NCBI GenBank assembly: GCA_038380795.1
Contig: CM076261.1
Span: 38,775,866 to 38,839,865 of the forward strand
DNA: 64,000 nucleotides
Source of the DNA: Pyrocephalus nanus
Taxonomy: Eukaryota; Chordata; Aves; Passeriformes; Tyrannidae
Direction of reading: 5' to 3'
The notes beneath the pieces are model-generated. The model did not search any database. It was not told where the DNA came from and saw only the letters and a list, made by a program, of their open reading frames with translations. A program made the translations under genes and the position numbers. Positions 51,484 through 60,000 of the stretch are shown piece after piece (within the stretch, counting starts at the first letter, position 1; each line of letters begins with the position of its first letter).

Positions 51484-53862
51484 TCAAAATCGTGATCGAG
51501 ACTGTTTTATTTGTCTGTTTCTATAGTCTCTATAGTCTCTATCATCTCTGTCTCTATAATCGTCTTCGTATCTGGAATATTCATAAGGCCTCTCCATTGC
51601 CTCCCTAGGATGAGTGGGTTGGTGTCGGACACTGGAGGAGTACTCCAAATTTTCCGCTATGGTCCTTATCCATGAACACATGGTGTCCACGTTCAGTTCC
51701 TCTGTCTTGGGATTGTATACTACTATTAAGTAGTTGAGATATGATGCAGGGGCACCTTTAATTACTTGCCTCCACATCAGCTCCGTACAGGAGATCTTCT
51801 CTGGTTCTAAGCAATTGTAATAGTCTGGGTTACAATAAATAAGTTCTAGCATGGCTAATTCTCGTAGGTACTGGATGCCTTCTTCTGCGGTCGTCCACTT
51901 TCTCGGAGAACTCATTAAATATTCTTTAAATGGGTATTTTTCCCTCACAGCATGGAGGATCCGGAGCCAGAGACTGAGATTATATGTCTCTCTTGCAATT
52001 TCTTGTTCAATTTCACGGTCTTGAGCAAGGGATCCTAGTTGCTGTGCTTCTTGACCTTTTAATAAGTGGCTTCTGGCCCCACTATCCCAGCATCGTACCA
52101 GCCAGGTGAGAATTCGTTCACCAGGCCGGCGGCTGTAATCCCGTCGTAGATCCCGGAGCTCTGCTGGGGTCATTGTTCGCAATACTTCACTCGTTCGCAC
52201 AACTTCCGCTTGAGAATAAGGGTCTCTCCTACATGGAACCATTTCCACTTCCCTTCTGCAGCTTCTACGTGGAACTGCTTTCTCTCTCTCTCTGCCTCTC
52301 TCAAGTGCAGGCAGAGACTGAGCATGTTGCGAGGATAGGCTTCTACTGCGCTGTCTAAGCCCATGGGGTGGAGGTAGCGAGTAGTCCTTCAGACTTTGGG
52401 ATGAAGGTCTCAACCATTCTTCTGTGCCCTCCGTTGGAAAGTCAAGAAGAGAATATTTGGGTGTCAGCCTTCTCTTCGGTGGTTTATTGGCCATCTGTGC
52501 TGCAGCTCCTTCTTCCTTTAGGTGCGCTCCCTTTTCCTTTGGGCGTGCTCCCAATTTTTTTGGGTGCACTCCTAATTCTTTTGAGCACGCTCCTTCTCTT
52601 GCAGCTGCTTCTTCCTCTTTTGCAGCCATCCATTCGTCCACCACTACATACCTGGATGGGACAGGTTTCGTGGGGATGGCAAGTCCCTTTGCTCCTTCTT
52701 CTTCTTCTTCTCCTTCTCCTCCTTCTATATGCCTTAATCGCAAAACTAGGCCTGTAGCTCCTGCATTATCCCTTATCTGTATCTTCTTCTTAGTTGGGGG
52801 GGCAATAGTGATTCTCGGGTTGGTAGTTTGGGTCTCCGTCTCTGTCGTAGCCTTAACATTAGATGTTGTAGTTTGAGTTCCATTGTCCATGAGATCTATG
52901 GTCTGGACTCCAGTTTCAACAGATTTAGCAGAAGCCATGCTGACTTCAAGTTGAGTCTGAGTCCCACACTCAGTCGACTTAATAGAGACGGCACTGACTT
53001 CAGGTTGGGTCTGTGTTCCATGCTCAGTCATATCATTAGAGACAGTGCTGACTTCTGGTTGAGTCTGAGTCCCACACTCAGTCGACTTAATAGAGACGGC
53101 ACTGACTTCAGGTTGGGTCTGTGTTCCATGCTCAGTCATATCATTAGAGACAGTGCTGACTTCTGGTTGAGTCTGAGTCCCACACTCAGTCGACTTAATA
53201 GAGACGGTGCTGACTTCAGGTTGAGTCTGGATCCCAACATCTGTGGACTCAATAGGGGTATCATTGGTTTCAGGCGACACAGTTTGACTTTCTGCCTCAG
53301 CCTTATGCTTTTGATAGTGGTCTATAACAGCTCTATAAGCCGTCGCTAGACCCCAGCATAAAGCAAGGAGTTGCGTATTTGGGTCATCGTATAAAAGACA
53401 CCCTTCAGCTAAACAACGTGCCAACCCGTCAGGATCGGACACTTGTTCTGGCGTGAAGTCCCAAATAATGGGAGGTGTCACACATCCTACCAACTTGCCA
53501 AAATTTACCCATGCTCCCTGCCATCCAGAAACTGGCCTTTCCAAGACCCTTCCCAAAGTTCCAGCGAATCCTCTCGAGGTCCGGCCTTTTCTACAACAAG
53601 GGAAGCAATACAACACCATTCTTCCAATTTTAAATAACACTTCTATTACCATCACCAGTAATAGGATTGTTGCTGAACAATTTAAGTAAAAATTGGAGCC
53701 AATTGTAATGATGGGGATCTCCTTTAACAGGCCTCTGATGTCAAAATCAAGGAAAGGGATATACTCCTCCCATTCATCCCCAGTTGGCCATTTCCCTTTA
53801 GGGTATACCAAGACAAGTACAAATATAGCTAAAACCAAGAAACAGGTAGGTAGAATAGCCAT
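51484..53862 (-). CDS. gag: Intact Gag-like ORF of the ERV-L provirus, with N-terminal membrane segments and a TQT-motif array
   Basis: The frame is open back to the PBS, but the first ATG is at 53862, giving 792 residues. Seen in order: hydrophobic segments at about 6-20 and 59-79; a cysteine cluster C86/C89/C90 followed by basic residues; a helical, Trp-rich part (about 98-190); nine [T/I/V]QT motifs at about 211-346, the first seven exactly 18 residues apart; an acidic EGEEEEE patch; four degenerate 7-residue repeats (428-455); a basic/Ser part; a presumed capsid-like region (about 563-745); and an Arg/Asp/Tyr-rich tail (753-792) without a CCHC knuckle. Gag identity is inferred from position after the PBS and before pol. 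Length is large for a Gag. It has no stop or frameshift while the adjoining pol is ruined, so recent activity, constraint or chance are all possible. Confidence 0.82.
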   Translation of the reverse strand: MAILPTCFLVLAIFVLVLVYPKGKWPTGDEWEEYIPFLDFDIRGLLKEIPIITIGSNFYLNCSATILLLVMVIEVLFKIGRMVLYCFPCCRKGRTSRGFAGTLGRVLERPVSGWQGAWVNFGKLVGCVTPPIIWDFTPEQVSDPDGLARCLAEGCLLYDDPNTQLLALCWGLATAYRAVIDHYQKHKAEAESQTVSPETNDTPIESTDVGIQTQPEVSTVSIKSTECGTQTQPEVSTVSNDMTEHGTQTQPEVSAVSIKSTECGTQTQPEVSTVSNDMTEHGTQTQPEVSAVSIKSTECGTQTQLEVSMASAKSVETGVQTIDLMDNGTQTTTSNVKATTETETQTTNPRITIAPPTKKKIQIRDNAGATGLVLRLRHIEGGEGEEEEEGAKGLAIPTKPVPSRYVVVDEWMAAKEEEAAAREGACSKELGVHPKKLGARPKEKGAHLKEEGAAAQMANKPPKRRLTPKYSLLDFPTEGTEEWLRPSSQSLKDYSLPPPHGLRQRSRSLSSQHAQSLPALERGREREKAVPRRSCRREVEMVPCRRDPYSQAEVVRTSEVLRTMTPAELRDLRRDYSRRPGERILTWLVRCWDSGARSHLLKGQEAQQLGSLAQDREIEQEIARETYNLSLWLRILHAVREKYPFKEYLMSSPRKWTTAEEGIQYLRELAMLELIYCNPDYYNCLEPEKISCTELMWRQVIKGAPASYLNYLIVVYNPKTEELNVDTMCSWIRTIAENLEYSSSVRHQPTHPREAMERPYEYSRYEDDYRDRDDRDYRDYRNRQIKQSRSRF
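52498..52581 (-). repeat. Four degenerate 21-bp tandem repeats within gag
   Basis: Encodes KELGVHP, KKLGARP, KEKGAHL and KEEGAAA (residues 428-455). A second in-frame tandem expansion, separate from the TQT array. Confidence 0.8.
52819..53250 (-). repeat. 54-bp tandem repeat array encoding [T/I/V]QT motifs
   Basis: The unit encodes 18 residues of the type GTQTQPEVSTVSIKSTEC. Six clear units and more diverged ones follow, with the anchor Q at residues 212, 230, 248, 266, 284, 302, 320, 330 and 345. Two unit types alternate (STEC... and MTEH...), giving a 108-bp higher-order period. The copies at 52963-53070 and 53071-53178 are identical by eye. Confidence 0.9.
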
Positions 53863-53975
53863 TGTTATATTATTCTCTCTCTCTGTTCTTAAACAAAAGG
53901 TATGTTTATATAAACAAGCCTCTCTTGGCAGTTTTCCCAGCAACTGTTCCAAAACAAACCGGGATAACCAAAACA

Positions 53976-53993
53976 ATCCCACTTCTGACACCA
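53976..53993 (-). other. Primer binding site, tRNA-Leu type
   Basis: On the minus strand TGGTGTCAGAAGTGGGAT lies 8 nt after the 5' LTR. It is complementary to the CCA end of a vertebrate tRNA-Leu. A leucine PBS is the hallmark that gave the ERV-L group its name. Confidence 0.85.
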
Positions 53994-54001
53994 AGAAAAT
54001 C

Positions 54002-54598
54002 TATGATGGTTTGGACCTGGCTGCCTGCCAAATGCCCAAACTCACAGTAACAACCTCTTCCCCCTCCCTTCTTCCCTTAGGGCAAAGGAAAAAAAAACCT
54101 ATAAAAATTGAAGAACCCGAAATCAATCTAATTATAAAAAAATATATATTTTTATGTATATTACAGTTATATACAATTAAAATGCTATGTACACAGTGAA
54201 GGGAATCCAAGCACCCCCCGAAGGGAAAGGGGAAAAAGGAACAAAAAGGGACACAGAGCAGATATACACAATTAAACCCAAGAACTAGCAAAATAAAGAA
54301 CTAGCAAAACAAATCTCACCACCTCCCTCAGAGAAACAAGATCACCAGACACGGCCAGCACTCTCCAAACCCCCGCGTGGCAGACCAGCGGTCGCTACAG
54401 GCCTCGGGCTCCAGATAAGCGAGACCAACATAAGGATCCACTGCCCCTGAACCTCGCTGGAAGAGAAGAGAGTGAGGTCTCTAATCTCCAACTTATTTAT
54501 ACCCTGGTTTACGTAAAAATCACATGGAATACTGGGTACATGGCCACTTCCTTCGTTACGAGCTGGTTACCAGGAAGGCCTAGACCAAAGCCATCACA
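54002..54598 (-). repeat. 5' LTR of the ERV-L-like provirus
   Basis: A 597-bp partner of 48827-49425. Its inner terminus is mutated: TATGATGG on the plus strand instead of TGTGATGG, so the canonical CA end reads TA. A TATA-like GGTATAAATA lies on the minus strand at 54494-54503, about 100 bp into the LTR, which would drive the gag ORF. Confidence 0.92.
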
Positions 54599-54603
54599 CT
54601 GCT
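54599..54603. repeat. Proviral target-site duplication, right copy (CTGCT)
   Basis: An exact match to 48822-48826. Confidence 0.9.
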
Positions 54604-55395
54604 TCTTGTTAATTATTCAGAGCCAATGTTTTGGGCACTGAATTGATTCATATTTATTCAAGAAAAGGAGATTATCATCTTCCTACGTCTCCTGAATGAC
54701 AGACACCATCACACTGACACGCTTTAATTAAGCTTCACCCAAATAGCAAGAACTTCAGACGTATTTTAAGAGAGATGAGATCAGCAGAGATAAGATACAA
54801 AAAAAATAAAATCAGGGAGTCAAAAAGCTTCCCAAATTGGAAAGAACGTGCAGCAGTAGCATGTACTGCTCTGTGGTGATGTAAAAGGCCACAAGGATCA
54901 TTGTGAAGATTGTATGCTTGAGTGAATGGCTGATGAACGTACAGTAGCCATTCTTCTCCAGGTATCTGCTGGAGATGGAAGGGGTAACCAAGGAGCATAT
55001 GACTCTGACAGGAATATAAGCCCAAATATTCTCCTTCAGAATGGATAAAAGGAGAAAGCACTGGACTTCATTTGTAGTTCTAGTTTGCTAAATTTCACTT
55101 AGGTGCATGAAAATATTCCTGCATTGTTACATGGAGACCAAAACCAACTTCATCAGAATGACCCTGATGACTTTTAAGTTTTGCTTAACACTTGTGTTGT
55201 GGAGCAGCTTCTTCAACCTTCAGCTGCAGGAACTTTCCATACACTGTAAAAAGGTGGCTTGTCACGAAGCAAAGTTACTAACAGTATTCCTGGTGAGTAG
55301 CATGAGGCCAGTGCGAGATGAATGCTGGAGAAGAGTTTCAAATTACTGGAAAATGAAAACACTGTTGGGAGGTTGGAGGTTTTGTTTTTGCTTTG

Positions 55396-55413
55396 TTTTT
55401 TTTTTTTTTTTTT
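55396..55413. repeat. Poly-T tract
   Basis: A homopolymer of about 18 T after a TTTGTTTTTGC lead-in. Confidence 0.8.
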
Positions 55414-55794
55414 GCCTAATTCTATTTCCAATTAAACCATTTAGTGAAAGCAATATTTGGCCAAAGCAGAGTGTGATTTTCACAGAACAACAATAAAATA
55501 TTTAGTATGTTTATGTTCCCCAAAATTAAAACCAAACCAGAACAAAATGCACAGAACAAAAAATTGTTCTGAAATGGGCAGACTAGTCTTTTGCTGGAAT
55601 ACCTCTATTCTTGCCCTGTGTCTGAGAAATGCTAGGCAACTGATAACTACCACTTCATTAAGAGGACTTGGGAATGCTCTGTCTGTGATGAGCTCTGATC
55701 TGTTTAGAGTCCTGCTTACAGCTGCCATCCCGTTTTAAGCATTATACAAGAAAGTTTTTCCTCTTTATAAACTCGCTTAGCCAGACTCTGCTCC

Positions 55795-55930
55795 TCCAGG
55801 TCACTTAAGCACGCGTTTAACTAAAGTGCATGAGTGATTTCCTGAACTTAAGAGAGAACCTGACAGCATCAGCAGGCACAGGTTGTTTGAAGTTAAGCAC
55901 ATGCTTAAGTGCTCTGCTGGATATTTGCCC
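55795..55930. repeat. Degenerate palindromic MITE-like repeat
   Basis: CACTTAAGCACGCGTTTAAC on the left, and GAAGTTAAGCACATGCTTAA, a near-palindrome, followed by GTGCTCTGCTGG on the right. It resembles the TTAAGCACATGCTTAAGTGC hairpin repeats common in sauropsid genomes. Confidence 0.4.
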
Positions 55931-57044
55931 AAAGTGTCAATCTTTCATAGTTAATCATTTATCACCCTGCTTATGTTCTGGTAGTTATGCTTCAGTGTGC
56001 AAATACGTAAATTGCTTTCATAAAGCTCTGCGCAGTGAGCACAAATAATGCTTTCTCAGCCCTTTGTAGGAGTTCTCCGGTCCTGCGACACCTCAGATAG
56101 ATCAAGAAGCACTTAGAACTGGCAAGAAAGTTACTTCTCCCTTAATTAAACAGAATCATTACCGTGTTCCTCTTCTTAATAGTCAGACGCATTCACAGAC
56201 TTGCAAAATAAGCAAATAAATAATGCCATTTAGCTCTAACCTGACAACTATCACGCATTTTGCCTTTAGAAGCGTGTACATCTATCCATTTTCCACCCCA
56301 CTCTGAGAGTGAGAAAGGGAACAAGCTGTCAAACCTACCATAAGCATGTTTGTGTAATTTTGGCACAGATTAAGGCACATAACTGCCTACAAGGGTATTT
56401 GCAGTGTATCACAAGGTAATTCTCCCAAACACCAGCGACCATTTCAATTTTTCTTTCCCTCCTGAGGTTAATTGCTGTGAACTACAGGGGAATGTCACCT
56501 CCACTTACCTGTGCCCTGTTGCTTTGTATTCAGAAAGCTCACAGCTCCCATGATTTTTCACAAAGAATTAAAACTGCCACAGGGAGAGAAAATACAGTTA
56601 CTGCCATTCGGTACCTACATATTGTATTGGAATGATAAGCAGCAATGGTGCCTCACTGAAATAGGGCCTTAAAATACAATTAGTTGCAGTTTTATAGATT
56701 GCAGAGCCAGTTATTCTGTGCTCCTGCCTGTGGGGACTTCTGTGCACCCACTAATGAAAAGGCTGCTTTTCCCCAGGTGTCAGGTACTTTTGCAAGAAAT
56801 GAATACCGGGAAGGGGAAATGAGAGTCTAAACCCTTGCTCTGTAGAGCAACTTTTTGTAAAAATTTATTCTCTGTCAAGCAAACTGCCTGAAAAAAAAAA
56901 CCCTGCAGTCAGCTACTTTTTTTAAGAGGAAGCTTGAACACTGCTCAGATTGAATCATATTAAAACGAATTAATGCCAACAGCTGGTCTCAAAATCATTA
57001 ATTGAAAAAAACTGAACCTCAAGCTTTAAGTATAAATAATCCCA

Positions 57045-57066
57045 CAAACAAACAAACAAACAAACA
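57045..57066. repeat. (CAAA)n microsatellite
   Basis: Five perfect CAAA units followed by CA. Confidence 0.9.
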
Positions 57067-60000
57067 AGCAGCCAACTAAGGAAACAGGCTCCCTCATGAT
57101 AGACTGGTTGCCATCATGAACTACTGAACAGGACAAAACGTATCCCTTGAACTGTCCTGAGCTCAGGCGCTGACTCTGCAAATGTTCCCAAGCTTCTGGT
57201 GCAAACTTGGACTGACAGGTCCTGGACCACACAGGACACAGGCGGAGCAAGGGTAGGAGGGATCCTTGAGGGGAACCACTGAAAGCCATGCTTGGGAAGA
57301 AAATCTTGGGCAGGGTTCACTGCATGGCTATTTTGGGATTGGCAGGGAAATAAAGCCCTGGGAAAAGGAGGAGGCTCGGACAAGATTTCAGAGGGCCTGT
57401 GTTCAGTTCAGGACCTGGAGGGAGATTTGGCCATCATCCCAAATACTAGGATGTTTTCCTGCACGATGTAATTCTTTCAAAATTACATGCGTGATCACTT
57501 CTACTTTTGTCTGTAACTACCAGTTAATTACCAAGTTACATTAAAGCAAATAAATTTGTAGCATTTTAAAGGAAATATAATGTGTTAATGTAGAAGAGAC
57601 ACAGAAAGATACCGCTTGTAGGAAAAAACGCATGGTGGCGAAACAGATATTTTCCTTTCACAGTAGGTCAGATATAACAAGCTTCCTACTCGAAGCCCAT
57701 GATGGAAAATATCCACTCATTTCTGGAGATCTAGTGAGATGGAGACACAAACATCTGAGCAGCTAAATATAGCTCTGGATAGCAGTGCTTTGTACAGTAA
57801 GTTCTAGCATCTCTTAACTTAATATGGAAATTGATACACAAATAAAATTGCAATATTTTCAGAGCCTGTGTCTGCTTGTGTGCTCACTGGGACTCACCCC
57901 ACCAAATTTCAGCCCCTGCTGAAATTACTCTGCAGTTTTTGTCTTGCACTGTCTCACATGCCAAGAAGGCAGAATAATGATGTCCAGCACCAAAAGGCCA
58001 CGTCTATTGAGATATATAAAGGTTACTCCACAGAAAGTCAATATGAGAAATGCACTGCGAATGCCTTGTCCTTCAGCATTTCTGCAACAGCAACAAACTA
58101 AGTTTAATTAGAGGAGTCTAGGTCTTGGTCAGAAATTATCCCAGCCCTAAATGCCAGTGATTCAGTTCTGCAATGTTTGTCACTGGACACATGCCCTTTG
58201 GATCAGCTTGTGCTTGCTGAAGCTTGGGATTGGGCTTGGGCAGGTACTGCTGGAGCAACACTGCAAACCCCTCGAGAAGGTAGAGGTGGCAGGGGGGAAC
58301 AGTGAAGAGCCATGCTAGTGGCTCATGCCTTTCTCATATTTCTCCTCCCTTCTTGCTGTGAGGCAAAAACTTTGGCCCTGGGTGTGAATGCTTTTGCAGC
58401 GATTTAAACTGAAATTCCCCAGGTCTGACTCTGCCCTATCCCATCCCTTGCTCAGCCACTGGCCCAAGCACCGGGCATATGTAGGGCTTGGTGGCCTGTA
58501 CACCAGGTCACAGGACAATTCAGGTCAGGAAGGACGGCCTCGTGGCCAAGGTGATACCCTGAGAAGCAGATAGCAAGAAATTCAGAGCAGAAGTGGGCTC
58601 TGTCACTGGTCGTGTCCCATCGCAGTCATTGATGGCTGTGGGATCTTAGTGTGGTGCTTTCTCTCCCTGTCTCGAGAAAGCACTGGATGATATTCAGCCA
58701 TTAACAAGTTTGCCAGTGGTATTGACCTTAGTGAAATGTAAACCTGTATGTCAGCTTCACCTTATGTAACATTAAAGGAAAAATAGCATTTGCTCTTAAA
58801 ACACAAAAGGAAAATAAAATGCAAACAAAACAAGGTGCAATTTTATGTTTCCATCTTATATTATCCACCTTCAAAGTCAGAAAGTTATGAAGCTTGCTGA
58901 CAAGCATAAGTCAATAAATAAACAAATGAAGAAAATATCAACAAGCTTGATTTCAAAGGTCATGGGAAGAGGATGAGTGCCACGCTTTCAAGCCTTCTCC
59001 TTCTCCCTTTCAGTCCTCAAATGTTAAAAAAACTGTGCCCTGCCCTAGGGTGAGGAGGGAGCCCTTGCAGGAAGCAGCTGAATTCAGAGCTTCTTTAAAC
59101 CAATGAACTAGACTCAACTCTGCACATCCTTATAAATATAATTAGTCCAAGAGAGACTAGTGAGAACTGTAAATAGTTTGGTGACCACCAGCTGCTACAA
59201 CAGTCAATTCCAGCTCACCACAAGCCCTGTCACATGGATGAACAGGACTGATCTGGGACTGTCCCACACATGCAGCAGCACTGCAAGACAGGTTCCCAAA
59301 CCTTCCCCAGCCTGGCAGCTCACAAAGCAGCTGCCCAAGGGCAACACGTAGGAGAAGAAAGTTTCTTGCCTTCAGGCTGGATGAAGCCACGTGATGATGG
59401 AGAAGGGGGCATCTGGAGCTGCCCCACTACTGTGGCACACAGCGCACCCCAGAGCAGACGCAAGACAGAGATGTTCTCCCTTCTCTACCCCAACTATGGC
59501 TCCCCAAAATAGTCTCTTCAGCTGGCTTCTGCTCAGAGCACCCCACATCTATCAGGATGCAGAAGCAAGCATGATACCCTCCACGCTCTAATCTTTTTTG
59601 CCAAAGGCATCTGGGAGGAGTACCCTGAACACTCCAAAGCCACAGGAAAAGGGACTGCAGGATTTACATGGACAATTTTGAAAAGCAATAAGCATCACAA
59701 CCTTACAGATTAGCTGGGATGGTAGGAGCTGAAATAACATTTATATTATGGCTTGGCCAAACCAGACACTGCAGTTTAAGGTTTGGGTAAGACTATGAAT
59801 GTTCATTCATATCTTTGTTCTCATTCAAGAACGTGAAGACTGTAGCAGACTTACAACTAACAGATATGGCATGCACTGAAATTGCCAAAGCTTGTAAAAT
59901 CTGATTTACTCAGTGAGGCAGAAGGGGAAGTCATTTAGTTTGAGTCATAAGAAGTCTCGATACAATCTAAGCTTCATCATATCTGAAGAAATGGCTCACT

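Larger units (their letters stand above)
48827..54598 (-). mobile_element. ERV-L-like endogenous retrovirus, internally deleted provirus
   Basis: A 5.8-kb two-LTR provirus on the minus strand. In element order it has: 5' LTR (54002-54598), 8-nt spacer, tRNA-Leu PBS, gag-like ORF (53862-51484), unassigned remnant (about 51480-51130), RNase H and integrase remnants, a short region without env, purine tract and 3' LTR (48827-49425). Class assignment rests on the tRNA-Leu PBS, the DD35E integrase core and the absence of env. Protease and the RT palm (no YxDD seen) are missing, so it cannot replicate by itself. The two LTRs differ at about 60 of roughly 600 positions counted by eye, indicating an old insertion. 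Confidence 0.92.

Noticed and set aside
51198..51608. Plus-strand ORF of 136 codons within the provirus
   Set aside because: It lies antisense to the gag end and the deletion scar, with no motif. Considered an accidental open frame.
52819..53250. Regularly spaced repeats considered as a CRISPR-like array
   Set aside because: The repeats are contiguous 54-bp in-frame coding units without unique spacers, in a vertebrate provirus.
52368..53349. Plus-strand ORFs of 129-173 codons opposite gag
   Set aside because: They are mirror images of the gag tandem repeats and the CTT-rich stretch, which keep several frames open. No independent signal was found.
53862..53994. Upstream extension of the gag ORF to the PBS (836 codons)
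   Set aside because: The upstream start would be a TTG inside the primer binding site. The first ATG at 53862 is the more credible initiator.
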